Assembly (NCBI GenBank): GCA_022577435.1
Contig: JAKOON010000005.1
Span: 12,365,224 to 12,429,223, forward strand
Origin: Embiotoca jacksoni
Lineage: Eukaryota; Chordata; Actinopteri; Embiotocidae
Direction of reading: 5' to 3'
DNA: 64,000 bases
Part shown: positions 39,063 through 54,900 of the stretch, piece after piece
Position numbering within the stretch: position 1 is the stretch's first letter
Layout of the letters: each line of letters begins with the position of its first letter
Position numbers and translations under genes: made by a program
The notes under the pieces: generated by a model
What the model was told of the DNA's origin: nothing
What the model saw: only the letters and a program-made list of their open reading frames with translations
Databases searched by the model: none

Positions 39063-42000
39063 TTTATTACAGAAAAGAGTGATATCCAAATTATTTTATG
39101 TTACATCATTTTTATACATTACAGAATGTTTTTACATGTAAACAGGAACGAAGTAAACAATGTTGTTGAGCAACTTCATGTCACGACTGCTATCATCCTA
39201 TTGTACAGTTAAATCGATGGGCTAACGTCACTGTGCTTCCACGTCGAGTTCATCATCACTCAAGCACAATCCTATTAGGAGGCATAGCATAGAACAGATA
39301 GCTTAATCCCCCTTTAGACTGCAATGTTTTCAGAGATGTGCAAGGTCACGCCATTATTACTTATTATAGAATGCCTATATTGTGCTAATGCCAACGGTAG
39401 AAAGCATGAGAAACACCTTTCCACCACTATGCAGCATTTGTATTAGTGAGGAGCTGAGTTGATGAAGATCCATCCGGAAGTGCTTTGTAGCTGAGCAAGT
39501 CAGACATCCAAGATCATGTATTTATTCATTCATAAAATCGCCTCTATCCCCTTAGGTTAAACACTTCAGCTGCTAGGGGGTAAACATACTCATAATTCCC
39601 AGCTGAGTCTCCAAACAGAAGACGTTTGAGGATTCACGTTTTATCACTCCTTGAAAGTCCTGGACGGATTATATTAATCACTCCAGAGTCCGTGCTTTTC
39701 TTTAGAAGATACTCTTACGGTATAAAATCCCACCACATCAAGAAACATATGCCTTGTCAAGACCTCCAACAATGATCAACACTGAGAAAGGGAGGTGATA
39801 TGTTTAAGACGCTGTTAAGGACTTTACAGAAGTTAGCTCTGCTAAAAGCAGGTGTTACGTCATGCATAATCTACAGTACAACTGTACCAGGACATTTACA
39901 TCAGCATCTGTTCAAAACAAAAGAAGCACTCGAGGATAACAACATGCATAGATTTTCAGTGTTCACATAGCAGGGAAGATATTCTGAAAACCTGGACTAG
40001 TTTCTGAAGTAGTGGAACAAGATTTGAAAGCAAACATCTCTCTCTCGTGAATGAAATAATGAGTTGTTGCGTTGAACATGACCTGAAAGCTTCATTCGGT
40101 TTTGACCAACAACCCGCATCATCCCGTATGTCTCATTTCTATGAAATGTATTAGTGTATGCGTTGATTTCCGATCTGCTCTAACACATAAGCTGTGATTA
40201 TGCAAAAGAAGGAAAAAATAAAAAACATCAAACATGCTTTTTACTGAGTGTGCCTTATAGTCATGCAAAAGCACTGCAGTGCAAAAATATATATCTAGAA
40301 AAGCAGGGTAGCTTTAATTGCATCTTAGAAAATATGATAAAAAGTCGATCAACTGCAAACATTCAGAGGACACCTGAGAAATGTGGACGTTACGTTGTCT
40401 ATCTGAGGGTGAGAACAGGTGAAGTTGTAGAGATAGTTCAAAATAAAACAGAAAACCATTACATACGTCATAACATGTATATACAAATGCAGCAGAAAAA
40501 AAACCCAAACAACAAATCCAAATAATGTACAATTCTTATGAAATAAATCACGTTTTTCCAGCGTTGTGCAATGCATTCTGGGTAGTGACACTCCCCTCAG
40601 ATGTTAGACTGGTGTAGCTCTCACCTCTACTGTGCATAACATTTACCATCATATGATCAATATGACCTGTACTGAAGTGTTTGGGTCAACAACAAAGTCC
40701 CCATCACCCGCCAAACACAGAACCGCCTCATTGATACGGTTCGCTCCATCTCAGCATGAATGAAAGTAGGAAATGATCCTGAATCTGACTCAGCCACACA
40801 GATGGATGAGTCTGTCATGATGCCTATTTTCCTGAGTTCATTGGGCAAAAACATGCTTCTCCAATCCACGACGTCAGAACTGACCACAATAAAAAGGCGA
40901 TGTCATGACTCCAACAAAACCACCTTCTCCGTTTCCCATTGATGAATGTCAGAAAGCAATCGAGGCTCAGTCTGACTGTGTTTAGTAAAAGACCAGAACA
41001 GAAGCATGTACAGTGTATTATGTGTTGTGAGTGAGGAACTGTGGATGGATGTTCTTTGCAAACAGAGCATCCAAGCCACAGGTATTTCTATGGGATCCAA
41101 GTTTCAACCACGCTTCAGGGCTTCCAACAGCAAATGAAAAACAGATCGCGAGGGCTGAACGGAAGAGCAGATTTGTGGACCCTGCATGCGAGCGTATACA
41201 TTGTTCACGACGGGGGTGGCGTTACAGCGTATACCGTCGACGTCAGCTGAGACCCGAGTAGGTACTCTGGTGTGACTCGCATCTAAAACAAATCCTTAAA
41301 GGAGAGTTCAGAGAGTTTACAGCAGATCAGACGACAGAACGAAGAGAGAGAATTAAAAGAAAATAAGCACAAGCTGCACAAACAGGCACACGTGATGTTG
41401 GAGCGCAATCATATTGTTACACTGTAGGCACAATCAAATCGCACTAAGCTTCCTCAACTGGAGACAGTCGAGCTCAGCAGTAGCATGGAGATTAACAGAG
41501 CTCACACGGAGTACAGACACACGTGAACCAGGCATCAAGACACGGACTTGGTCTGTCAAAAGGTACAAAACAGTATTACCATGCACTTTATATGCTTTCA
41601 CAGAGAATTCTTTCTCATATGTACTGAAGGGATGTTAACATCCTCCACAATGAGTGCTGCTGTTTTTTATTTTTGTTCTTTTTTTTCTTTGCAGTTAATG
41701 AAATGTCCGCAAATATTAATTAGCATGCTCCAACGGCAATATACAGTTTCTTTGCAAGAGAAGTGTCAGTTTTATTTGGTAGCCACGTAACCAGAATCAC
41801 AACGAGGAAATGCTAAGTGCCACTGTAGCTTTGTCACACATAAGTGCTGATGCTCACGGGAGGAAAAACACGGCCATGCTGCGAGCTGCATCAGACTGCA
41901 GAGTCAAAGCGAAGTGCTAGCTGCCACGCGGAGAGAGTGCGGGATGGGTGCCGGAAGTGAACAGTGGTGATCTGCAGCCCTTGATCTGCATAGTAAACAT

Positions 42001-42348
42001 TACAATTGCAAAGGTTTTCCCACTGAAGCCGTGACACGGCACAGACCCAAGGGCAACCTGCTGGATGATGCCAGGTGAGGGATTGGGGCGGGGCAGGAAG
42101 GGTCCGAGCCAGAAACCAAGGCGTGGAACAGATGGCGAGGGAGCGGTCAGGGCTGGAGCTCGGGCTGAAGCCAGACCGGTTTAGGGGAGCATCTGGGTAC
42201 TAACAGGGTGTCTTTGGTGTACAGAATCAGCTGAGTGAGGCTGGACTCTCAAAGCTAAAACACATAAATAAGCAGGCAGGGGAGGTCGTGCCTCTGAGCT
42301 GAGGGCTGTGCGGCGTGTAGTGTAGACATGAGGGGGGGGGGGTTAAAG
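39063..42348 (-). other. Possible long 3' UTR of ano3
   Basis: The 3.3 kb after the ano3 stop has no other gene. TTTATT at 39063-39068 (AATAAA on minus) is one candidate end; nearer ones occur, for example 41771-41776. The true UTR length cannot be read from sequence. An 11-base G run lies 7 bases past the stop (42332-42342). Confidence 0.3.
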
Positions 42349-45300
42349 CTAAGGCCACTCATGGTGATAACGTCGTCCGTTCTTCTTTCTCTCTTTCTGT
42401 AGATGCTCCAGTTCTGCTTCGTACATCATCTCCTGCATCAAGTACTTCTCCCTCCTCATGCGATCGCAGAGATCCTTCGGCATGTCCGGTATGAGGTATG
42501 CTATGAAGGACTTGATCCCAAACACCAGGTGCTGAAAGAAGCGTGAATCATTTATGAGTTACCAGCCAGAGAACACACACGTTAGTTGCCAGTATTTGCT
42601 ACATAATTCATCGACCTTGCAAAAATAAACCCAGAATGAGCAACAACAAAGAACTTTCTATGTCCTATAATGTTTTATATATTATGTCAGGTTTTCTCTG
42701 TTTAGAAATCAATGCCCAAGGCAGCGTTGTCAAGGAAAAATCTTGCAAGGGAAGATGAAGAAAAGTGCTGTATTTTTTTAGTGGGACCATCATGAAATTA
42801 GGTGTTTTTATTGTGTGGTGTTTGAATGGTGGAAATGTCTCAACCTTTTTTTTTTTTTTTTTTTGAAGGAACATGATTTAATTAAACCATGAAAATCACC
42901 TAAATGAAGGCAGGGAGGTTTTCATTCACAGCACATAAATTCATAAAAGTGACAAATATAAAAAGCTACCAAAAATATTGAAACTGACTTAAAGTGACAT
43001 GCAGGTAAGAGGATTTAGTTTTAGCTGCTTGCCTTGCTTGTAAACACACAAAAAAGAAATAGGGGAGCGGTGACAGACCTCGAAGACGATGATGAATGCC
43101 AGCCTGGCAGCCAAGACGTGCCAGAACTGCAGGGTGAATTCGTACGGCTCTGAGCTCCCGGGCGGCGCTCTGTAGTCTCTGTACCTGCAGTATCCGGAGT
43201 GGCTGCTGTTCTTCAGCTCGTCCATGTCAAACACAGACAGGCTGCTGTTCATGTAGCCACGCAAACACCTGAGGGTGAGAGGCTCATGCTGTAACACAAG
43301 CTACCGTCCTAGATATATTTAAAGCTTACAGGTTGTTTTTAATGCTTACTCATTCTCGTGGTGGTGTCCCTTGTCCACACAGGGGCCATATTTGAAGGCG
43401 TAAACAAAGCGGGGGATGTAGTCTGAGGTTATGGCAATGACAAAGGCGTTGGTGATGACTGCCAGCACACCAATACCTTCGAGAATCCCATACCAGATAC
43501 CTGAAAGTCAGACAGTTCGGAAAAAAAAGTGCTTAGTATGATGGTTTAAACCTACATGCATTTATCTACAATGCATGGTACTGTAACTAAAGCTCTCTGT
43601 GGCTTACTAAAATGATTAATCTGCATCAGCCTAAAGATCATAATTGACAACAGAAATAATATGACTCCCTTCATACTGTTTTATTATCATGAACCACTAA
43701 TTTGTGATGTTTAACACATTTCAGAGAATATTTTGTGATCCAGACTTATTGATAAGCTCACTTTGGTTCACTGTGCTTCATTTACTTTTCTTCAGCTGAA
43801 ACTGCAGTGCAGAATTTTTGTCTTCCTCTTCTGCCCGCGAGTGCAATAACAAAAACCCTTTCGATGTGCACTTAGAACACAAGCTCCGCCAAAGCTAACT
43901 CTGTTGTTACTGTTGCGGCTTTGAAATGGTGGACAAATTGTCGATAAATTAAATAAAAGTTCACAACCCCCGCGAAATAGGTTTCATTCAGTATGATTAC
44001 ATGTGGAAAGTCTAGAAGAGCTGCATGATTGAATTATTTTACCCCCATTCAAGTTAGCATAGGGCTAAACCGGAAGCTATCCAGACTCCGATGCTCATGC
44101 TCTACCCAAAGAGCGCGCCCAGTTTGCATCCAGCCAGAGCGGGAATGTCCCACCAGACACCAGATGTAAAAACATTATCTGTTGTTGATATGCTTAATCA
44201 GAATTGTGTGAACGCCTTTGGCTTGAATTTACTTTTATATATAAAAGCACTATCGCTTCAATAATTTACCGGAATGAGATTCAGCAAAACATTCGTGAAC
44301 TGTTTTACTCAAAATGTAAAATGCTTTTTGGCTGTATTACTGACACATAATGAGTTCATTACAGCTGAGGAACTTCAAAATGTTTCCGGGTGGATTCTTC
44401 CTTTAATTACAGGGCAAAGTGCCACATGAAGCATTTGGTTGTACATTACATGGCAGTCGAAGGGTGTTGTTTGTAATCATATGGGGAGGTGCGGCATATG
44501 GCAGTACAGAAGGATAGGATATGGAACCATATCAATCTCCATAGGATGGACAATGTTGGGTTACTGCAACGTTTTACTGCTGGAAAAAGTGAATCTGATC
44601 CAAAAATAAAACAGACACTGGGTGAGTTACACAGAGTGACACAAAGACCTATATCAGTGGCTCGGGCAGGCATGGGTCTCCTCCACTGAGTGACAAACTT
44701 GTAGGCGTCGAGACGAATCTCAATGATGTTGTTGAGCAGAGCAAGGAGTGGAGCCAGCGGGAAAGCTGCTACAAAGATGGTGGTGAAGCCAAACTGGAGA
44801 ACTGCGAAGGAAAAAAGCACGTTGGACCTCAGCACTGGCACAAATAATGTCAAGGATTGATAATAGCCATAATTTGCATGGATGCTTTCCTTCTACAGAC
44901 AAAGTCAAAAATAGCACTTCAAAGCAGTGCAATATTTCACCCATTTCAAGGTATTCATCCACCAGTCCATGGGCATTCATTGGCTGCAGATTCCAGTCTT
45001 TTTCCCACTGTGGAAGCTGGGTTTTATTCTCCACATTCTGCCCTCCACCACCTCCTTTCTTTATCTTCCTACGAGACCACCAGTTCTGCAGCAAACTGGA
45101 AATGTAGGAAGGATCCAACTGTAAACTCAAAGCAATTATTTCTGACAATGCAATGAGAACCCCAGGAACTCTTTTATAAAGCCCCACACAAGATAATTTG
45201 ATGTATTTCTGAAGGAGAAAAGTATTTTCATATGCTAATGAGCTAGAGGACAAAAACAACAACAACAACAACATACAGTGATTACTTACAGTTTGTAAAT

Positions 45301-48300
45301 TGCCAATCCTTTGAATTTACAGCATTAATCATTTTGGAATTTATAATAGTTCATCATAAGTTATTACTTACGGATAACCGAGTTCCATGAAGTTGTTCCA
45401 GATTTGTTTGAAGAACATTATGACTCCCATTTGCAGGCACAGATCAATCAAACAGCCGCTTGGGTGACACTGAGGACATTTCAATAAAAACAACTGTAAC
45501 ATTCATATTTCATGCCTGATAATTCAACGCTATGAGAAAATCTGAGGACACAGTCTTCTGTTATTCTGCCTTTTGATCATTACAATTGAAAATCCCTGTA
45601 ATTATGGGGAGATTAATGGTTCACATAGTAATATACAGGGGGATCATTAGAAAGATGAATTACTTGAGTATATCCTAAATCAGAAGGCAACAATCAGTCC
45701 AGTTATTGCTGAAATAATCACCTACTTCTTTTGATTCCTAATTGCACTCACCTCCTCCAGCCTCCATCGATTAAAGAGTTTATTGTATTTCCCAGGCCTG
45801 CCAGCAAACCTGAACAAAGTGAGATTGGCAACATTAGCTGTGAAATTCAATCAGTGAAATGCTAATAATCTCAGCAGGAAAATGACACTTAACGATGCTA
45901 ATTATGTCGGATGAACCACAGCTTATTCAAATTTTTAGGCAGGACAGTATTTTGTAAGTGCTAAAAGATGAGGTCCAAAAATAACTCTACAGTGAGGAGG
46001 GAAAGGGAAAGACTTGGCACACGTCATGACTTGGGAGCTTGAAACAGAACAGCTTTGCACAATTCGTAAACAGGGGCTGTAAAGTTCATTGCGGCCAACC
46101 TACCTTCCGAGAAAGAAAGCAATGTAAAACGTGGAGCTGTTCAGATTTACAAACTGGAACAGGAACATCTTCAGAGAGAAGCTGTTCTCCCACTCAGACT
46201 CTGTCCGTGGGTGCTCTGGAGGGGAGGAACAGGGGTTGTAGGGAAGACAGGAGAGAATAAATGATCTGCAACCATCTGAGAAGCAAGAGATAATGAAGGC
46301 ATCAATGCATGTAACACTCACCTAAATTTGTCAGGAGATAGGCCACCTTTTCATACACCTGGCAAAATGATAGTAATGATGAGCATCAACAGGAAAACGG
46401 TTGATGATTATGAGAAAGAGACGAATAGTAATGTCTGGCTCTGGATGTTAAACTTCCTGGAACACAATTCTAAATAGACACTTCATGAAACATTTGTTGG
46501 ACAGAAAATGTAAATGTGCCAAATGACGCTTGTCCAGACACCCACCACATTGAGAGACATGATGATCATAAAGTTGATGCAGACACCAGTGCCAGAGGTG
46601 GCAAACTGCCAGTTCTTCTTCAAAAAATGCCAGCTGAAGGAAGCAAACATCTCCATCGCAATGAGACGGAAAACCACTACAGCAAACACGGCTGACAGGA
46701 CGAGGGAGATCTAATCAGAGAGGATGGCGGGAGGAAAGGATAATGAATGAGTTAAAAAAAAATTGATTAAGCCCTCTGCTTTGGAACAGAAGAACACTTC
46801 AGTTTAGGCTGAGGATGTTTTATTTCATCCTATCATGAAGAACAGTGTGGCAGGAAGGGAAAACCTATTGATGCATAAACAAGTAACTATTCAGATGGGG
46901 GAAAAAAAACCCATTAAAATAAATAAACAGGAGAAATTAGGCCACCAGAAAGGTTAATACACCATCTCCTTGAAATACATTCTCTGTCCAGCAGGGGGAG
47001 ATGTTACACTACTGCTGACACGTCACACTGTTCGAAAGATGGCACACAAAATAACTGCGAGCTCACTAAGCCTGAATCCCAAAAGGGAAGATTATTCAAA
47101 GATCAAAGGGTTTACCATGAAGAATATTCCGGACACAGACACCATGAGCCGACTGAGTTTGTCTGAGAAGGGCTGGAAAGGCTCGGGCTTGCCAGAGATG
47201 GGGTTTACTTTCTCCATCCTGGAGTATTTGGCTTCAAACTGAGGCCTCAGCTCCTCCTGATTAACAACACAGGTTCCAGTATGAACGATTGAAGTGTAGC
47301 TGGCCGATGAAGCAGTGTCAGATACTTCATGAGCATAGGTTCAAATTGTGAGGTAATCAAATGATATTGGATCTATTTCAGGATATTGCTGACGTACCTC
47401 TTCCTCCTCCCAATCAATGAGATCCCAGTCATAAGTCAGTTCTGCCCGTCTCCTTTTCCAAAACTCCAGGAATACCGTGGCTGCAAAGGGGATCAGAAAT
47501 CAATCATGTTATTGATCAATTTTGATATGTACCTCACAGAATGACTGATAATCATGTGACCACAGAGGGCCATTTACTGAGGAGCCAACGCAGAAGCAAT
47601 GAGATATCCTGAGTGAAACAAAGGCTGCAGTGACGTGCGTGGCCCATTAAGAAAACTGATTGCAGCCATCAGTTCACCCGCTGCTGTGATTTTTCTAATG
47701 AACTTAAGGCGAAGTGGCAACAGCAGATGGACTTTACGTTTCCAGCGTTCACCCCCAAAGTGTGTTTTTGTCAGGCGAGCTCCAATTTCTGTTGAGAGAC
47801 TTTAGAAATAAAGCTTTCTGTAGGCACACTTCAGTTTGGAGGCATTATTTCCTTTGTGTCGGACTCTATTGTGACTTGAGCTGCACACAACACCAGAAAT
47901 GATGTTCTTTTTTTCTGTCAAGACGTTTCATGTATGCTGGTGAAGCTGCATGGCACGCTCACTCAGAATCAACATTCATGTGGTTCAACAGTTGTGGAAG
48001 AATTTGTCCTCAGTGAAATCAGTGAAAAAGAACAGTGTTCTCTTGAATGATCTGTGATGGACATCTCAATGTAACACTAGACTACTGATTCAGTCCTTTT
48101 GTCAGTTTTCATTACACATACATGTAATACATTTTATGTGATTTTGTAGCAGGACAGATTTCTAATGAAAACAGATCAGGTTTTTTTTTTGTCAGTGCTG
48201 TGCAGCCTAACCACAGCTCTTACTTGTCTGTTATGAACATTTTACACATATGAACGTGTTTAAAGCCTAAACAATAAGTTATATAAATGTTTAGTAGCTC

Positions 48301-48854
48301 AATAAAAAATAAGCATAAACTATTTTAATAACAATAGCATATAGCAAAAATACCAAATATTAATTTGTTCCTGCCACTCAGTTATCAGAATTGGCGTTCT
48401 TTCTATTTTCTATTTGACAGTAAGCAGAATTTTTGAAGGTTTTGGACTGTAAGTCAGACAAAACAAACAAATTCATGACATCATCTAGGACTCGGAATTG
48501 CAATGGACATGTTTTATTATTTTCTGGCACTGTTTAGATCAAAAGATGAACCAAGAAAATAATCTGTAGTTTAATAAATGCTGAAAATAAACGTTACTTG
48601 CAGTCCTCAATGGAATTTTTTTGTGAATACATTTAAGGCAAGGAAGAATTGTGAAGATTAATTTGTGAACTGTGGCCTTTATATTCTCAGTCGGAGCAAC
48701 GTTGACTGCTCTTAAAAGATGTTGAAGTGTAATATAGCTTGATCCACTTTTGTTGAAACAGAAAAGCGGCCTGTTCAGATGCCTACATTCAGTCCCTTAA
48801 GCTAACCAATTTTTCATGTCTATCTCTCTCTCTCTCGCTCTTTTTCATTTCACA

Positions 48855-48916
<62 letters not shown>

Positions 48917-51900
48917 AGAGTGCACTCACTAAGTAGTACAGTACTGATACTTTGGTCCACATTGCCAAAAGCCCTCATGCCGGATTCAGAGCTACAGACC
49001 TCAGGCTGGCTGGACCTTCCTCTGCTTTCTAGCTCTCCTTAGCCTTCATTTAGCCCGAACGCAGAACACATGAGCCAAGTGTTCCCTCTGGCACAGGTGA
49101 TTATGTACCACGCTGGCAGATAGATGGATCTGGGCCAGATGCTTCACATTAATCCTCACTTACATTACGAAGATATTATTACAATGGGAAACATAGCTGC
49201 AATACACCAATATCATGGTGCAATTCTACAACCCTGACACCTGAATGATAGCCTCCCTCTGGAGAAATGTTTAATCATCGGACTAATTACATCAGGACAG
49301 CACTTGAAGTATGAGTGCAGATGTTCAATGAGAGAAAGCTGGCCATGAGTCACTCACTGAATAACACATTAGACTGGAGATTTCTTGTGTTTACTAAGCA
49401 AGTTCCCAAATGAAAAAGTGAATCTGTTTGGAGGAGTTGAGAGGAGAGTGGAAGCATGAGCACAGACACACTATTGTATGAATAGATATGATTTCCAGTG
49501 GGGTTTGTAAAGAGTAGAGAACAAAGCTGATGTATGAACACTCACAAAATCAGGAAAACAGACAAAGAGCAGCCGCCTCCACCTACCCCAAATAGCCATG
49601 AAGATAGCAAGGAACACAGTGCCGCCGTTGTCAAACAAATAGGTCACCTAGAAACACAAGCACACCAAGGGCTGCTCTGAGTGTAGTGCTTACTTTACTG
49701 ATGAAACAATATTATGACTTCGATAGTGTTGATTTCAGCAACCTCAGTTTTATCAAATACAAGTCAGGACTCTGATGATCTTCAATTTACTTCAGGGTTT
49801 CTCATCCTTGAGTTCAGGCCCTCACAGGGCAGATTTCCTAAAGAAGTTACCGTTACTCTGTCCACTCGTAACAAATCTGGCTAATAGCACCAAAGCACAG
49901 TAATGAACCCATTATATCAAATTTATTTCATCTGGGCTAAACTACGTTTACCTACTTCTGGTTGTAGCTTCATATTTCAGAGACAGATTTGAGGATGTTG
50001 ATCTTTGTATCAAACTCTTAGCAAGAAAGAAAATAAGTGTGTCTGCAAACCTTTAAAATATTATTTATTTTCAATAAAACCTGAATCAAATAGGTTTCAA
50101 ATACAACCTTATTTTAATATAATCTGGAGCTCTATGATTTATATGATCATGACATAATTCAGTGACAACTTTATTCATGGGGTCATGAATGTTTTGTACC
50201 TAAAAGTCTGGAACAAGATAGAAGAGGATGTGAAACTCTAACATACCACAATACTGTGACTGTGGACGAATATCAAAACTGCACTGACCTTCGCATAGAC
50301 ACAACTGTCACTCAGCGTCCACGGCTCACAGGTCTGCTCACACATAGGACACATGATGGTAGTGTTGGCTTCACAAATCTCTTTACTGAAGAGACATGAA
50401 TCAGAAAATTATAAGAATATATAAAGAAAATACATATTTCATAATGACGCCCTCTGCATAAATATTGATACAAGAGAGTATGTGCACTATTGTGTGAACT
50501 GACCTGACTTGGCTGGAGTCCATAGTGAAGAGACCATAGAGGAAGACAAAAACGCCAACCAGGGCAGCAGGGATTAACATGCCTGTGTACCAGCCCAACC
50601 AGGCAAAGTAAAGACCGATTTTCTCACCGAAGTATCGCCTGGGAGAGATACAAAGAGGCAACGTGGTGAATATGTATTACTATACTGTGTAATCAAACCT
50701 GGCTGTGTTTGTCCAGAGTGCAGTTGTGGGTGTAGATGGTGGTCTGAGGTGGTTGTGCCCTAATTGTTTGGGAAGCTGCTAGACTGAGAGGTCACACAGT
50801 ATACAGTATAATGCTGTGATGGGAAACAAATCAATAACGGTAGCTTTATCCTAAACCAGTTTAAAGCGGTTAAATCACAACTGCTGTAGTGAAGTGAGTG
50901 TGTATTAACTATGAAGAAGGTAATTGAAGAGAAATGAAAAAAATTATAACAAATCTTCTCTAAATATGTTTTCATGCACACTACCATCCCAGCAATGCCC
51001 CTGGTTTCTATAAACCACGATAAGAGCTTACGGACAGTTTTACATGTAATTTTCAATGATATCAACAGATATTGATAAAAAAAAAAGAAACTAAGTGAGA
51101 ATAAAAAATAGCCAGATGGGAATTTCACTTTTTGGCAAATCCAATCAAGTAGATATCTAGTCAAGATACTTCATCAGATTGATTTAAAATCCTAAACAGT
51201 AAATCCAATAGTGCCACAAGGCAAAGCAGTTGTGTTTATTGATTTGCTACATTACCCACAAAACAGATCAGGATTGTACCTCGGTATAACCAACACACAA
51301 AATCTGTTAGCAAACTTCTATTTCTTTATGTGCTATTTTGCCATATCCCTTAGATCTAAAAGGCATCTGATAATTACATGCATAAACATATTGACTGTGA
51401 TTAGTTTGGCTTAACATAAAGACCAGAAACCTGGATTTGTCCAAAGTACCTCTAAAATCTATGAACATCCACGTTGTCTCTCATTTGTTTGTGTACAAAA
51501 CTAGAAATGTTAAAATGACAAGTTGTGGTTCAGAGCGAGTTATGTATGGAGTGTAATTTCTACTTTTTCACCTCCTAGATTCAACTCTGTACTTTCCTTA
51601 ACACAGAAGACTATTTCCCCAAATGTCAAACTATTCATTGTCACTCTACTGTTCCTTTTTTGGCAATAAGATAGAAAAGACAAACTGAAGAAAAAGGGCT
51701 CCAACACAGAGGTGCCAAGGCAGTCCTGAGTAAGTAAAAGGGTTCAGCCTCAGCTGTTAAAAAAGCTCCATCAGTTTAGAAATAACAGACATTGTGGGAT
51801 GTTGATGAGACTGTTCATCATCAGAAATCTGAAATCATGTGGTGTGTGCAGAAAAATGAACCATTGGGCTTCTTCATTTCCTATTTAAACAATACATCCA

Positions 51901-54900
51901 GAATATGAGAGGATCAGGTTCATCATCAGGACGCAGGAGCTCATGCTGTGTCACCGGCTTCGAAGCTGATTACCTGATGAGGTCTAGAGGCTGGTATTTG
52001 TACCACATTCCCCAGCGGGCCCAGCGCTCATACAGAAGATGCCTGTGGTTCTGGGCACCGTGCGTCTTAATAGGATGCCTGCTCTTGTAACCACCCTAAT
52101 GAGACAAAAGAGTCGGAGAATCTACTTCACAGGAGGAATTTTAAAGTTTTATAATTCACATACTTTTAATACTGCGTTATTACCAGTACAGTTTTTGAGT
52201 TTGCCTTCTTCTTGGCAAATTGTTTATCTATTTTAAATAACTTTTAAAGTATTGTTTAGATGAAATGGATTACTGTTATTATTAATTTGTCAATCTTTAC
52301 AGCTTTTCAGCACAAATTAAAATCAGCTCACCTCATGTGGAGGAAATGCAGCCTCATATGTGTTGTTGCCCAATAATCGGTTGATACCTTCAGTAAAATG
52401 AAGCATAAAGCAGACTTCAATACTGGTTCCTGAACAATACTTTTTTCATGATTACATTTTATAAAGTTTTAAGAAAAAGACAATTATATGAAACATTATA
52501 GTACAAATCTTCAGTTTTCATGCAGTTTAGAAGGGGAGAGTGTTACCCAGTTTTTTTCTGTAGTTACAATTTATAAATATTCCCTAAATGCCTAATCATT
52601 AGTAGACACTAGCACACAAAGATAGTGCACAAAACTCAGACAGATATATGGCCAAAATTTAGTTTGAACAGAGTGAAATAAAGAGTTCTAATATGAAATT
52701 TACAGTGATTTTATCTTTGTGGGCGGACTGCCCAGGTAGAGCCTATGTATGGGAAATGCTGTGACTCACTGATGCTGATGAGATTTACTCCTGCGTTTAC
52801 GTAAAAAAAAGGTAAGCGTTTCAAAACAACAAGGTATCAGTATAGATGTAGCCTAGGTGTCAAAATTTGCTCTCGAATGAAGGTGTTTTTCGGTTGTAGA
52901 TAGTATCGGAATAATTCGGTCGGTGCCATAAAAGAATCGAAATTCGGTACCCAGACATAAGCAGGTCACGTTAAAGGACGCAAACATACCAGCCAAAACA
53001 GCACAAGGACACTGCATTCAAAAATCAGTACCAGTCATAATGGAGAGTTCTTGTCATAACAATTTACTACATTGTGGAACTGACAAGCTACATTAAAGGT
53101 TTAAAAACATTCAGGATTTTCTAACAGCTGCAAGCACATTAAATAATAACCTCTTTGCAGGATCATATTACATCCATATCACGATTAACACAGGTTGCAG
53201 AATGTTCAAATCACATTCACAATAAAATAAGTGAATTGGCTGCAGGTACTGAATTGTATGGAAAACTGTTAAATGTTATTTCTACAGGACAATGTGCCAT
53301 CATGTGCATTGTCATATCTTCACTGAAACAGTTGACAGTGAGAGCAGGATAGATCTGAAATGGATTTTCCACTCGAGATGAGCTTATTTGTTGGAAAGTA
53401 AAGTGGTCAACAGTATTAAAATATTAATATGAAATCCATGCCAGGAATTTTTATTTAATCAGCAAAACATGTTGACAGCAGCCAGACATGATAGCACAGT
53501 GAGTGTGGCTGGACAGTTTGGTAACACTGTTGCAACCAAAAAAATTTAATAAATAAAAAACATCGGCCAGAAGGAGAGGAGGGATCAGCCACAAGTTGGA
53601 CGATATACCAACAGCTCAGTGGCAGCTCGTATTTCAATCATCCCACAGCAAAACAACGAACAAAATCCTACCACTACCCTCCTATCACTGTCTGTAATCA
53701 AATCAACAGAAATAATGTTTTCTTTTTAAATGTAGACTGGATACAATAAAACGAAATATTTCCTTTATGATGGGTGCATATGCATTATTATACATTATGG
53801 CACTGATGTGATCCTGCTGGAAATATTGCTTAGTGTGTGAGGAACGAGAAGAGGTCGAAACAAGCAGAGTGCTTTACCCATCTTTGATTTCCCTTCTTCA
53901 TACTTGGTGCGCTGCAGGACATGATGGACTATTCTGCTTCTGGTGGAATTGGAGAAGAACGTCTCTCTATTGTTGATTGTGAAACTGGGAGGAAATGACA
54001 GCACACTCCTTTGGTTAATCATCATGCTGCACTAAATCAATATCATCCAGTCATGGCCCCTAATGAGAGCTGAGTCAATAATTATGGGATGTTCATTAAA
54101 ACACAATTCACGGCTTCAAGTTTGTGTTCATTCCCGCATTATTTCACCTAAAAGTGGAATTGATTCATTGGCAAATGAGACGAGATGACACCTTTCATCA
54201 AAGAGAAGCTTTGAAAATGAAGAAGGGAAAAAAAAAAAAAAACAGGAAGAAATTATTTCACGGACATCTGTTGCTATATTTTAATATCTTATTTATGATC
54301 AGCTTGTCTTTATCATCCTGGTTTCTGAGTTCAGGCTTAAAGCTATAAAATATACAAGACTTCTTGGTGCAGATTTCATCTCTTGGTTTCTAGGTTCCAC
54401 ATTAAGAGCTCGGGACATGAATGGATGGGAAGGATGAGAGGGAAAGTAGGAATGCAGAGCAGGATAAATGTCCCTATTACTGATAGAGACACTATCGTTA
54501 TGTGACACTAATCATGTTCATGAGTCTCTGTCTCATGCGTCTCATGAGTATGTGCATGTCCTTCTTACTGATGCATGCGTGCTCTGCTGAAGGGTGCTGT
54601 GTAGCAGTCCGTTTCCTCCAGGTCAGGCAAGGCCTCTTTGTCCAACTTCATGGGATTTCTAGGAAGCCAGCTTTTTATTTGGCGACATCTCAGATGAAAC
54701 CTGCTGCACAGGCGCACAGAAAAACAGGATTAACGGCACAGATTAACGTGAAGATTGTTTTGTTTGATGCAGAACAGTGGCTCCTAACCTTTTTACCTAA
54801 GGCAGCCCTGACAGCCTCCCACCACCACTTAAAAACACGTTTACATACACATGCACATGTGTTGCAGGTATCACCTTGCTGATTATTATTTTTCATTTTC

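Noticed and set aside
42332..42342. G11 run as a G-quadruplex in the ano3 3' UTR
   Set aside because: A single homopolymer without separate G-tracts; simple repeat is the plainer reading.
44720..45274. Single 184-residue minus-strand frame over two ano3 exons
   Set aside because: It reads through the intron between 44801 and 44941 in the wrong phase; spliced exons fit anoctamin 3 exactly.
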